A stretch of DNA of 37,022 nucleotides from Flavobacterium sp. (GTDB taxonomy: Bacteria; Bacteroidota; Bacteroidia; Flavobacteriales; Flavobacteriaceae), in NCBI GenBank assembly GCA_030591585.1, contig JAUVAS010000019.1, positions 1 to 37,022 of the forward strand, in the 5' to 3' direction. Under the pieces are notes generated by a model, which saw nothing but the letters and a program-made list of their open reading frames with translations, did not search any database and was not told the origin of the DNA. Below are positions 25,137 through 33,837 of the stretch, one piece after another. Position 1 is the first letter of the stretch, and each line of letters starts with the position of its first letter. The position numbers and the translations under genes are program-made.

Positions 25137-26357
25137 TTGAAAAAAATAATTTTTATAATCCCCGCCCTCATCTTATTGTTTTCCTGTACAGATGATGTAA
25201 AAGAAGAAGAACCATTTCCTAAAATTGAAATTGTAAAAGCACATTTTGAATACGGTTATGACCTCAACGAGTTTAATGTAATTAGAGATACCATTCGGTC
25301 TGGAGATACTTTTGGTGCGATTTTAGATGCAAATCACGTTCCGCAAAATGAAATTTTTGAAGTAGTTTCTAAAATAAAAGACAGTTTTGATGTTCGAAGA
25401 GTAAAAGTTGGAAACCCATTTGTACTACTTAATTCAAAAGATAGCCTCAACAAAACTCAGGTTTTTATCTATGAAAAAAACAAGATTGATTTTGCGGTGA
25501 TAGACCTTAGGGATTGCATCACTTCTTATAACGATCAAAAACCAATTACACTTATCACAAAAACGGCTTCAGGGGTTATTTCTAGTTCTCTCTCTCAAAC
25601 TATGGACGAGCAGCATTTAAGTCCCTATACAACAGATCAATTAGCAACTATTTATGCGTGGACGATCGACTTTTTCAGATTACAACCTGGCGATCGATTT
25701 AAAATAATCTATACGGAAAAGTTCATAAACGACACCATTCCCGCAGGCTTAGATGAAATAAAAGCATCTGTTTTTGAACACCGAGGAAGAGCCATTTATG
25801 CCTTTAGTTTTATAGGAGATTCTATTATGGGAATCACAGATTATTACGATGAAGAAGCAAATAATTTACGACGGGCATTTTTAAAAGCACCCGTAAAGTT
25901 TAGTAGAATTTCTTCACGATATAACTTAAAAAGAAGAATAAAGTTCTATGGCAATAGAGTTCGTCCTCATAAGGGAACTGATTTTGCTGCATCTATTGGC
26001 ACTCCTATTATGGCGACTGCAGATGGCGTTGTAACTAAATCTGAAAGACGAGGAGGAAACGGGAAGTATGTAAAAATACGTCACAACGGAACGTACGATA
26101 CCCAATACCTTCACATGAAAAACCGAAATGTAAAAGTAGGTCAACATGTAAGGCAAGGAGATGTAATTGGTTGGGTTGGTATGACCGGTAATACTGGGGG
26201 TCCTCATGTGTGTTATCGTTTTTGGAAAAATGGCAAACAAGTAGACCCTTTTAAACAAGATTTACCTGCTTCAGAACCCTTATCTAAAGAATACCAAGAG
26301 AGCTATTTTAATCATATTGAGTCTCTAAAACTACAATTAGACGGGGTAGAATATTAA
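25137..26357 (+). CDS. M23-family peptidoglycan endopeptidase, lipoprotein
   Basis: I choose a TTG start at 25137. It gives MKKIIFIIPALILLFSC, a lipoprotein signal with Cys17 in LFSC. Earlier in-frame starts lie inside the dioxygenase gene. The mature protein has N-terminal domains with a LysM/OapA-like IRSGDTFGAILDANHVP stretch, then a C-terminal LytM/M23 domain. Zinc-site residues are His278-x3-Asp282 (HKGTD), catalytic His326 (YLHM), and His357-x-Cys359 (GPHVCYRF), where most family members have HxH. Such enzymes cut peptide crosslinks in peptidoglycan. The Cys could still bind zinc. It is probably outer-membrane anchored and cotranscribed with the two genes upstream. Confidence 0.88.
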   Translation: MKKIIFIIPALILLFSCTDDVKEEEPFPKIEIVKAHFEYGYDLNEFNVIRDTIRSGDTFGAILDANHVPQNEIFEVVSKIKDSFDVRRVKVGNPFVLLNSKDSLNKTQVFIYEKNKIDFAVIDLRDCITSYNDQKPITLITKTASGVISSSLSQTMDEQHLSPYTTDQLATIYAWTIDFFRLQPGDRFKIIYTEKFINDTIPAGLDEIKASVFEHRGRAIYAFSFIGDSIMGITDYYDEEANNLRRAFLKAPVKFSRISSRYNLKRRIKFYGNRVRPHKGTDFAASIGTPIMATADGVVTKSERRGGNGKYVKIRHNGTYDTQYLHMKNRNVKVGQHVRQGDVIGWVGMTGNTGGPHVCYRFWKNGKQVDPFKQDLPASEPLSKEYQESYFNHIESLKLQLDGVEY

Positions 26358-26509
26358 TGTTTTTTTAGTTTATAAGTGTGTTAATAAAAAGTTAACATAT
26401 CAATAGGCTGTTTTTCAAAATATTACGATACTTGTGTATATGGAATTTTACAAATTTTATAATAGAATTAATTAACCTTAAAATAATGTTAATTAATAAT
26501 TTGAATGTG

Positions 26510-26517
26510 TAAATTTG
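26510..26517 (+). promoter_or_regulatory. Promoter -7 box for the first TonB-dependent receptor
   Basis: TAAATTTG, followed by C, is an exact -7 match 23 nt before ATG 26541. It sits inside the longest open frame, downstream of an ATG at 26505, and so excludes that ATG as the start. The surrounding sequence resembles the promoter of the second receptor gene. Confidence 0.65.
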
Positions 26518-26540
26518 CAGCAACCTTAAAACAATTTTTA

Positions 26541-29156
26541 ATGATGAAAAAAATTACTTTTTATTTAGTAGTAGCTTTTATGTTTGTAAATGTAATTTCA
26601 TTTGCACAAGGAACTATTACTGGGACAATTACCGATAGCGATTTAGGAGGAGCACTTTCTGGAGCAAATGTTATCGAAGAAGGCACAGATAATGGTGCTA
26701 TTTCAGATTTTGATGGAAACTTTACACTTACTGTTGACGGAGACAGTGGGACAGTTGTTATTTCTTATTTAGGATACAATTCAAAAAATGCTACTTACAC
26801 ACTTACAAACGGGACAGCTAATTTAGGTTCTATCTCTTTAGAAGAAGATGCTAATGCTTTGGCTGAAGTTGTAGTTGTAGGTTCAGGGATTATTGATCTT
26901 GCCGCAGGGAGAAAGACTCCTGTAGCAGTATCTTCAATTAGTTCTGAAGAAATCCAATTAAGAGCAGCTGGAAATGTTGATATAGCTGAAGCAATTGAAT
27001 TTACTCCATCAGCGCATGTATCTGGACAATCAGGTTTTGGTGATTCACAATTCTTCCTTAGAGGATTTGACCAAACCAATATCGCAATCTTACTAAATGG
27101 GCAACCAGTTAATAGTATGGAAGACGGAAAAGTGTACTGGTCTAACTGGGCTGGTATTGCAGATATTGCAACTAACATAGAGGTTCAGAGAGGTCTTGGA
27201 GCTTCTAAATTAGCGATCTCTTCAGTTGGAGGGACTACTAATATTGTTATGAAAGCTGCCGATAGAAATAAGGGAGGTTTTGTACGTTTATTAGGAGCAA
27301 ACGACAGTTACTTTAAAGGAACAGTTGGTTATGATTCTGGCAGAAGTGATAAAGGATGGGCATTTTCAGTATTATTAGATTACTGGCAAGCACATAGAAA
27401 ATGGAAAAAAGGTACGTATGGTGAAGGACAAAACTATTACTTTGCTGTTGGATACAAACCAAATGACAAACACAATTTTAACTTTTTAGTTACAGGTGCT
27501 CCTCAAATGCACGGACAAGCTTGGTCTCAAACTAAAGAGAGAATAGCAGCAGATCCTAAATTTAACCAACATTGGGGATATACAGATGATGGTATAGAGT
27601 CTGAAAGACAAAATTTTTACCACAAACCGGTAATGAACCTTAACTGGGATTTTACAATGTCTGAAAAAACTGAACTTTCTACCGTAGCGTATGCTTCTTG
27701 GGGAAGAGGTGGTGGAACTGGCCCTAGAGGTAATGGACGTATCAGAACAGAGGATCCAGATGATGATGGACCTTTATATGGACAATTAGATTACCCTGCA
27801 ATCGAAGCTAATAACGCATTAGTAGGTATTGGTGGTGATTACGGAGCAGAATATGGTGCGGGTTACATTAGAAGAGGGTCTATGAACAATCATCAATGGT
27901 ATGGTTTGGTTTCAAATTTAAATCATGATTTCACAGATAATTTAACTGCAAATGTTGGAGTTGACATGAGATTTTATACAGGAGACCACTTTAGACAAAT
28001 AATAGATCTTTATGGATTAGATGGATGGACGAATGATAGTGGTGATAATCAAGCAGATGATTATATTGTTACAGAAACATTTGATGCTACTCCTTGGGGT
28101 GCATTGTTTAATTTTGCAGATGAAGAAGACAGAATTGCGTATGATAATTCTGAAACAATCAACTATCAAGGGGTATTTGGACAATTAGAATATGCTACAG
28201 ATAAGTTTTCTATATTCTTTCAAGGTGCGTTCTCTAACCAATCTTACGAAAGAGAAGATAGATTTCATCCTGCGACTTCAGATAAAATTAGTAAAACAGG
28301 ATATAACTTAAAGGGAGGGGTTTCTTATCACCTAAATGAAAACAACGTAATGTTTTTTAATGGAGGGTATTACTCAAGACAGCCGTACTTAGATAATATT
28401 TTTGCTAGAAATAGTGGATTTATTACGGTACCATTATCTCCTGAAGTAGACAATGAAATTATTAGAAGTTTTGAAGCAGGTTACCATGTTAAGGCTAACA
28501 GATTTAGAGCACATTTTAATGCCTATGTAACCGATTGGGATGAAAGAACATTATCAGATTGGGATATAATAGACCCTGAAGGTACTCCAGATGATGATTC
28601 AGATGATATAGAAATAACGACCTTGCAAAGACATGTGAGACAATTTCATTCAGGAGCTGAACTTGATGTAAGATATAAAGCCACAGATTGGTTAACATTT
28701 CAAGGATTTATTTCTGGAGGTAGCTGGCATTACAAAGGAGAAGCTGAAGTTTCTTCATATAATGCAGATACCAATGAGCAAATTGGTGAGACAGAAATTG
28801 TAGATCGTGATGGAATTAAAATTTCTAAAGCTCCTCAATTTACTACAGGTATTGGGTTTGATGCGAAAGTAGTCAAAGGATTAAGCTTCGATGCACGTAT
28901 CAAGTATAATGATCGTCATTATGAGTATACAGATGTGGATACTGAAAAAGCAGATTATAATGGAGATCGATTAGGAGGTTATGCATTAACGAATGCAGGA
29001 GTAACCTATAGATTTGATCTTGGATCTAATAAAATGACCTTTAGAGCAAACGTCTTTAATGTATTTGACAGAATTGCGATACATGGGTCTGATGCTTACG
29101 GATATTATACTGCTAATGGAAGAACATTTAACGCTTCTATGAGGTATGAATTCTAA
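26541..29156 (+). CDS. TonB-dependent outer-membrane receptor with carboxypeptidase-like domain
   Basis: An 871-residue receptor that imports an unknown ligand through the outer membrane, powered by TonB. The start is ATG 26541 (or 26544), giving a clean signal peptide ending FAQ. The N-terminus has a CarboxypepD_reg domain (about 22-105, GTITGTITDSDLGGALSGAN), then a TonB-box-like linker (EVVVVGSG). The plug domain (about 125-235) contains FFLRGFDQTNIAILLNGQPV and GGTTNIVMKA. A 22-strand-type barrel follows, ending in the aromatic FNASMRYEF. There is no SusD partner. It shares with the receptor at 31009 a WxxWxGIxD motif in the plug and the order of barrel motifs. It has its own promoter and a strong terminator. 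Confidence 0.93.
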   Translation: MMKKITFYLVVAFMFVNVISFAQGTITGTITDSDLGGALSGANVIEEGTDNGAISDFDGNFTLTVDGDSGTVVISYLGYNSKNATYTLTNGTANLGSISLEEDANALAEVVVVGSGIIDLAAGRKTPVAVSSISSEEIQLRAAGNVDIAEAIEFTPSAHVSGQSGFGDSQFFLRGFDQTNIAILLNGQPVNSMEDGKVYWSNWAGIADIATNIEVQRGLGASKLAISSVGGTTNIVMKAADRNKGGFVRLLGANDSYFKGTVGYDSGRSDKGWAFSVLLDYWQAHRKWKKGTYGEGQNYYFAVGYKPNDKHNFNFLVTGAPQMHGQAWSQTKERIAADPKFNQHWGYTDDGIESERQNFYHKPVMNLNWDFTMSEKTELSTVAYASWGRGGGTGPRGNGRIRTEDPDDDGPLYGQLDYPAIEANNALVGIGGDYGAEYGAGYIRRGSMNNHQWYGLVSNLNHDFTDNLTANVGVDMRFYTGDHFRQIIDLYGLDGWTNDSGDNQADDYIVTETFDATPWGALFNFADEEDRIAYDNSETINYQGVFGQLEYATDKFSIFFQGAFSNQSYEREDRFHPATSDKISKTGYNLKGGVSYHLNENNVMFFNGGYYSRQPYLDNIFARNSGFITVPLSPEVDNEIIRSFEAGYHVKANRFRAHFNAYVTDWDERTLSDWDIIDPEGTPDDDSDDIEITTLQRHVRQFHSGAELDVRYKATDWLTFQGFISGGSWHYKGEAEVSSYNADTNEQIGETEIVDRDGIKISKAPQFTTGIGFDAKVVKGLSFDARIKYNDRHYEYTDVDTEKADYNGDRLGGYALTNAGVTYRFDLGSNKMTFRANVFNVFDRIAIHGSDAYGYYTANGRTFNASMRYEF

Positions 29157-29179
29157 ATATATTAATATATTATAATATC

Positions 29180-29212
29180 AAAACGTCCCGATAACATCGG
29201 GACGTTTTTTTA
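29180..29212 (+). terminator. Rho-independent terminator of the first receptor gene
   Basis: AAAACGTCCCGAT and ATCGGGACGTTTT form a perfect 13-bp stem with a 3-nt loop and run into a T tract. It lies 24 nt after the stop. Confidence 0.93.
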
Positions 29213-29241
29213 TTCCTTATTTTTACAAGGATAAATATAAC

Positions 29242-29249
29242 TATCTTTG
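29242..29249 (+). promoter_or_regulatory. Promoter -7 box for the four-helix membrane protein
   Basis: TATCTTTG is an exact match to TAnnTTTG, 25 nt before ATG 29275. No TTG lies at the -33 distance. Confidence 0.55.
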
Positions 29250-29274
29250 AAATTCTTAATTTAAATAAAAAACC

Positions 29275-29718
29275 ATGTACGAAACACTTCAATTTATACA
29301 CTCCTATTGGGCTTATGTTACCCTTTTATTAATCATATTAGCGACATTAAATGCCTTAAAAGGGTTGTTTTCTAAAGGAGAATTTAAACATAAAGATTTT
29401 AGAATTACTTTGTTTGCTTTAATTGTAACTCATATTCAAATTATACTAGGATTGTTTCTGTTTATTTATTCTCCCAATGCTATGGGAGCTATAAAATCTG
29501 GTGGAATGGGATCTGTAATGAAAGATGCTGCGCTTAGGTTTTCGACAGTAGAACACCCTTTAATGATGATTATTGCAGTAGTTTTAATTACCATTGGATA
29601 CTCAAAACACAAAAAGAAGGAAGATAGTAACGCAAAATTTAAAACGGTAGCTATTTTTTATACCATAGCACTATTGCTAGTATTAAGTAGAATTCCTTGG
29701 GGAAATTGGTTTAACTAA
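29275..29718 (+). CDS. Four-helix membrane protein, possibly cytochrome b-like
   Basis: This 147-residue protein has four hydrophobic helices (about 9-28, 43-65, 92-110 and 121-139). Histidines sit in or near three of them: His9 (FIHSYW), His53 (VTHIQIILG) and His94 (VEHPLMM). His39 and His102 lie in loops. Paired membrane histidines of this kind often bind heme, and the C-terminal RIPW motif seems characteristic. The protein is common in Flavobacteriia but I know no proven function; heme binding is inference. It is monocistronic, between a promoter box and a bidirectional terminator. Confidence 0.7.
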   Translation: MYETLQFIHSYWAYVTLLLIILATLNALKGLFSKGEFKHKDFRITLFALIVTHIQIILGLFLFIYSPNAMGAIKSGGMGSVMKDAALRFSTVEHPLMMIIAVVLITIGYSKHKKKEDSNAKFKTVAIFYTIALLLVLSRIPWGNWFN

Positions 29719-29738
29719 ATACTGGAATTACAAAGCAT

Positions 29739-29773
29739 AAAAAAGCATCAAATAGACTATTTGATGCTTTTTT
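29739..29773. terminator. Bidirectional terminator between convergent genes
   Basis: AAAAAAGCATCAAAT pairs perfectly with ATTTGATGCTTTTTT (15 bp, 5-nt loop). Because the arms begin with A and end with T runs, it can stop transcription from both the membrane-protein gene (+) and the nuclease gene (-). Confidence 0.9.
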
Positions 29774-29821
29774 AATGCTACTAAAATTATTCCGAAAGAG
29801 TTGTCATTATTCTTACGAATT

Positions 29822-30874
29822 TTAGTTATTTTTTTCCTTTACTAAATAGATGTAAACAGGAAAATGATCGCTGTAACCTCCTGTGTATCCTCCTCCAACA
29901 AAACTTCTGTAAGGGTATCCTTTGTAGCGTCCTTTAGAATTTACAAGATACGATTTATGATATATTGCCGCTTTGTAATAGCGATAGCTTGAATAATCCT
30001 TTTTTGTTAGTTCGGTAGAAATAATCATCTGGTCAAATAAATTCCAATTATCCCTATAAGCCAATGTCCCTAGCCCTTTTCTAGCCATATCTTCCATGGG
30101 GTTATAAAGCTCTTTTATCTTTAGATTCTCTTTTTTTCTTTTTGCTTTAAGGTGTTTTTTTATACTAGCATTTGTAGGGTCGTCATTAAAATCTCCCATA
30201 GTAATTATTTTAGCATAAGGATCTTCACTAAATAACGAATCTATTATTTGTCTATTTAATTTTGCAGCTTTAATCCGTTTAGGGCGACTTCGTTCTTCTC
30301 CACCACTTCTAGACGGCCAGTGATTCACGATAAAATGAATTTTCTCCCCATCAAACATTCCACTTACTATTAATTGATCTCTTGTGTAGATTCGTTTAGT
30401 AGGGTCGTTGTCCCTATATATAATAAGCTCGTGTGCTTTATAATTGGTAGGAATAAATAAATTTTTTCTATACAAAAGCGCTACATCAATCCCTCTTCTG
30501 TCTGGCGAGTCAAAATGGATAATTCCATAATCTTGTTTTAATAAGGGTTCTTGATTTACTAAATCTTCTAAAACCCGACGGTTTTCAATTTCAGAAAGAC
30601 CAATAATAGCAGGAGTAGTACCTGTAACGTCACTCCCGATTTCAGAAATAACTTTTGCCATATTTTTAAGTTTGGCATTATAAATTTCTTCGGTCCAATG
30701 ATCTTTCCCATCTGGTGTTCTGTCATCATCAAAAGTTAAAGGGTCATTTTCAAAATCGAAAAGATTTTCAACATTATAAAAAGCGATGGTATTTACCTTA
30801 TAAGATTTTTTTTCTTGAGAAAATATAGCGCTAAAAGAAAAAACAATTAATAATAGAGAGAGTCTTAAATTCAT
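29822..30874 (-). CDS. Secreted endonuclease/exonuclease/phosphatase (EEP) family protein
   Basis: The ATG at 30874 gives the signal peptide MNLRLSLLLIVFSFSAIFSQ; a longer frame to 30925 would run across the -7 box. The 350-residue protein has all EEP landmarks: NVENLFDF (Asn34, Glu36), LSEIEN (Glu95), RRGIDVALLYR, VNHWPSRSGG (His185), GDFNDDP (Asp228, Asn230), FDQMI and YSDHFPV (Asp336, His337). The NHWPSR form is typical of exported nucleases such as ExeM/NucH. It is predicted to cut DNA or RNA, or another phosphodiester, in the periplasm or outside the cell. It is divergent from a TonB-dependent receptor gene with 134 nt between starts, suggesting joint use. Confidence 0.9.
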   Translation of the reverse strand: MNLRLSLLLIVFSFSAIFSQEKKSYKVNTIAFYNVENLFDFENDPLTFDDDRTPDGKDHWTEEIYNAKLKNMAKVISEIGSDVTGTTPAIIGLSEIENRRVLEDLVNQEPLLKQDYGIIHFDSPDRRGIDVALLYRKNLFIPTNYKAHELIIYRDNDPTKRIYTRDQLIVSGMFDGEKIHFIVNHWPSRSGGEERSRPKRIKAAKLNRQIIDSLFSEDPYAKIITMGDFNDDPTNASIKKHLKAKRKKENLKIKELYNPMEDMARKGLGTLAYRDNWNLFDQMIISTELTKKDYSSYRYYKAAIYHKSYLVNSKGRYKGYPYRSFVGGGYTGGYSDHFPVYIYLVKEKNN

Positions 30875-30898
30875 TATAAACGTAAATTTTAATTCATG

Positions 30899-30906
30899 CA
30901 AAGTTG
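30899..30906 (-). promoter_or_regulatory. Promoter -7 box for the secreted EEP nuclease
   Basis: On the minus strand this reads CAACTTTG followed by C, one mismatch from TAnnTTTG, and ends 24 nt before ATG 30874. It supports the shorter start of the nuclease gene. Confidence 0.45.
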
Positions 30907-30950
30907 CCTTATTAAAGGAAAGCAAAGGTAATTAATTCATTGAAATAATG

Positions 30951-30958
30951 TAAATTTG
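30951..30958 (+). promoter_or_regulatory. Promoter -7 box for the second TonB-dependent receptor
   Basis: TAAATTTG is an exact match to the -7 consensus and ends 50 nt before ATG 31009. The preceding TAATTAAT and TTGAA blocks recur upstream of the receptor gene at 26541. Confidence 0.6.
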
Positions 30959-31008
30959 TAATCAATTTATGCAAATTTATTAATCACTAAAAACAATTAA
31001 CTACAAAA

Positions 31009-33786
31009 ATGAAAAAAAACATTTTTACCTTATGTATTGTGTTTATGGGTGTTTTTACAGTACAAGCTCAAGATGCAGTTGTAAAGGGAAGGGTGGTAGA
31101 TACACATTCGAGTGAAGTTATTTCAGATGTGCAAATACATATTCTGTCTTCAAATTTTGAAGCTAAGACAGATAATGAGGGATTGTTTGCATTAACAGGT
31201 TCAGATTTTCCACAAGGAGAACAAGTGCTTGTGGTAAGCAAAAATAATTATGTAACTCAAAGTATTCCTATTACCATTCAAAACGGAAAAACGATTAATC
31301 TAGACCCGATACTATTGGCTATAGACTTAACCGAATTAGAATCTCAAATCGGGGTCATTAATTTGTCAGATAGTGAGCTAGATGGAGATATGGGTGGAGC
31401 CGCAACAAATGTATCTGGGCTATTACAAGCCTCTAGAGATGTATTTTTAAGTGCTGCCGCCTATGATTTTAGCGCAACATTTTTTAGACCTAGAGGTTTA
31501 GACAATGCCGATGGGAAAGTACTTATCAACGGGATTGAAATGAACAAGCAATTTAACGGTCGCCCACAATGGGGAGATTGGGGAGGTTTAAATGATGTAC
31601 AACGAAACCGAGAATTTACGATGGGCCTTAAAGCAAACGATTATACATTTGGTGGGCTTGCAGGAACAACTAATATGGTAATGCGTGCATCAAAATATAG
31701 AAAAAGCGCACGTATTTCAGTTGCAGGAGCAAATAGAAGCTATCAAGGACGTATAATGGCATCGTACCATAGTGGACTTTCAAAAACAGGTTGGGCATAT
31801 TCTTTTTTAGCGTCAAGACGTTTTGGAAATGAAGGATATATTGATGGCACATTATACGATGCTAATTCATTTTTTGCTTCCGTAGAGAAAATAATAAACG
31901 ATCAACACAGCCTTAATTTTACGGCTTTTTACACTCCAAATAGAAGAGGACGGGCTACTGCAATTACTCAAGAAGTAAAAGATTTAAAAGGAATTCGTTA
32001 CAATCCTAACTGGGGATACCAAGATGGAGAAAAGCGTAATAGCCGAATTAGGAACATTAAAGAGCCTGTATTTATGTTAAATCACTATTGGGATATAAAT
32101 GAGAAAACAACATTAAATACCAATATAGCTTTCCAAACAGGACAAATAGGAAATTCCCGTATAGACTCTGGAAACAATCGCAACCCTTCAGGGAACTACT
32201 ATCAAAAACTTCCTAGTTATTTTTTACGAGATGAGAATCCAACATCTTATGACTATCAACAAGCCTATCTTGCAGAACAAGAGTTTATTAATGATGGTCA
32301 AATAGACTGGGAATCGTTGTATAGAGGTAATGCTAATTCATCTACGGGCAATGCTGCTTATATTGTTCAAGAAGATAGAATAGATGACACCCAATTTTCA
32401 ATGAATAGTATTTTCAACACTCAATTTTCAGAAAATATATACTTTAATGCGGCTGTAAATTACAGAAACTTACAAGGAGAATATTTTGCAAGTGTGGTTG
32501 ATCTATTAGGTGCTGATGGGTATTTGGATGTAGATTATTTTGGAGATGGAACTCAAAATAACCTGCAAAATCCTAATAATTTTGTACAAGAAGGCGACAG
32601 ATATAAATATAACTACGAGCTAAATGCGAGTGTTATTTCTGGTTTTGCCCAAGCACAGTTTAAATATGCAGTCGTAGATTTTTATATAGGAGCTAACTAT
32701 GCTCAAACAAGTTACCAACGTACAGGTTTGTTTGAAAATGGTTATTTTGAAGGAGAACGTTCTTTTGGAGATAGTGAAAAAGTAGAATTTTCAACGTATG
32801 GTATTAAAGGAGGAGCAACTTATAAAATTACAGGTCGTCATTTAATAGACTTAAATGCAGGGTATTTTACAAAAGCCCCAACGATGCGAAATACATTTGC
32901 AAATGCAAGACAAAATAATGATATTGTTGAAAACCTTACCGAAGAAAAAGTGCAGTCTGTAGACCTTAGTTATATCTATAGATCACCAATTGTAAAGGCT
33001 CGTTTAACAGGGTTTTATTCTGGATTTGAAGACGCCACCGATATTGGATTTTTCTTTACACAAAATGCTTTAGGAGCAGATGAAAACAATGCCTTTGTAC
33101 AAGAAATTGTTACAGGTATTGAAAAAAGAAATGTAGGTGTAGAACTAGGGATTGAAGCGCAAGTATTACCAACACTTAAATTAAAAGCTGCGGCATCTGT
33201 TGGGCAATACATTTATAATAATAATCCAAATTTATATTTATCTAGTGATGATTTTGGTGAAGCAGGAAACGATATTCCAACACAAGGCTTAAGAGAAGTC
33301 GCCTTAAAAAACTATCACGTAGCGGGAGGCCCTGAAAGAGCATACCAATTAGGGTTTGAATATAGAGCTCCAGAATTTTGGTGGGTTGGTGTAACCGGAA
33401 ATTATTATTCAAATGCGTATTTAGACATCAGTAATTTACGAAGAACGAGTGATTTTTATACAGATTTTGACGGACAACCATTTAACGATTATGATGAGGA
33501 AGTTGCTAAAGAATTACTTCGTCAAGAAAAAATAAACGACTATTTTCTTGTAAATATTGTTGGAGGTAAATCTTGGAAGATTAAAAAGTATTACGTAGGG
33601 TTCTTTGCGACGATTAACAATGTTTTAAATCAAGAATTTATTACAGGTGGTTTTGAAGATTCAAGAAGAGCAAATTACAGGCAACAAATAGAAGAACAAA
33701 ATAGAGAAAACGGACCTTTATTTGGAAATCGTTATTTCTTCGGAAATGGTACTACATATTATGTAAATGTGTATGTTAGATTTTAA
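31009..33786 (+). CDS. TonB-dependent outer-membrane receptor, nuclease-linked
   Basis: This 925-residue receptor has a signal peptide ending VQAQ and a CarboxypepD_reg domain (about 22-105, VVKGRVVDTHSSEVISDVQI). The plug (about 120-230) contains ATFFRPRGLDNADGKVLING, WGDWGGLND and LAGTTNMVMRA. The large barrel ends in YYVNVYVRF. The plug motifs and the early barrel (NPNWGYQDG) parallel the receptor at 26541 (NQHWGYTDDG), so the two are paralogues of one subfamily. There is no SusD gene. The DUF5689 lipoprotein gene, 51 nt downstream, occupies the place a SusD-like surface partner would, and a secreted nuclease gene diverges upstream. An imported nucleic-acid fragment or nucleotide is my inference. 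Confidence 0.93.
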   Translation: MKKNIFTLCIVFMGVFTVQAQDAVVKGRVVDTHSSEVISDVQIHILSSNFEAKTDNEGLFALTGSDFPQGEQVLVVSKNNYVTQSIPITIQNGKTINLDPILLAIDLTELESQIGVINLSDSELDGDMGGAATNVSGLLQASRDVFLSAAAYDFSATFFRPRGLDNADGKVLINGIEMNKQFNGRPQWGDWGGLNDVQRNREFTMGLKANDYTFGGLAGTTNMVMRASKYRKSARISVAGANRSYQGRIMASYHSGLSKTGWAYSFLASRRFGNEGYIDGTLYDANSFFASVEKIINDQHSLNFTAFYTPNRRGRATAITQEVKDLKGIRYNPNWGYQDGEKRNSRIRNIKEPVFMLNHYWDINEKTTLNTNIAFQTGQIGNSRIDSGNNRNPSGNYYQKLPSYFLRDENPTSYDYQQAYLAEQEFINDGQIDWESLYRGNANSSTGNAAYIVQEDRIDDTQFSMNSIFNTQFSENIYFNAAVNYRNLQGEYFASVVDLLGADGYLDVDYFGDGTQNNLQNPNNFVQEGDRYKYNYELNASVISGFAQAQFKYAVVDFYIGANYAQTSYQRTGLFENGYFEGERSFGDSEKVEFSTYGIKGGATYKITGRHLIDLNAGYFTKAPTMRNTFANARQNNDIVENLTEEKVQSVDLSYIYRSPIVKARLTGFYSGFEDATDIGFFFTQNALGADENNAFVQEIVTGIEKRNVGVELGIEAQVLPTLKLKAAASVGQYIYNNNPNLYLSSDDFGEAGNDIPTQGLREVALKNYHVAGGPERAYQLGFEYRAPEFWWVGVTGNYYSNAYLDISNLRRTSDFYTDFDGQPFNDYDEEVAKELLRQEKINDYFLVNIVGGKSWKIKKYYVGFFATINNVLNQEFITGGFEDSRRANYRQQIEEQNRENGPLFGNRYFFGNGTTYYVNVYVRF

Positions 33787-33837
33787 TAAGCAAACAAAAA
33801 ATAATGGCGTAAAAAACGTCACCATAAATTAATACAA

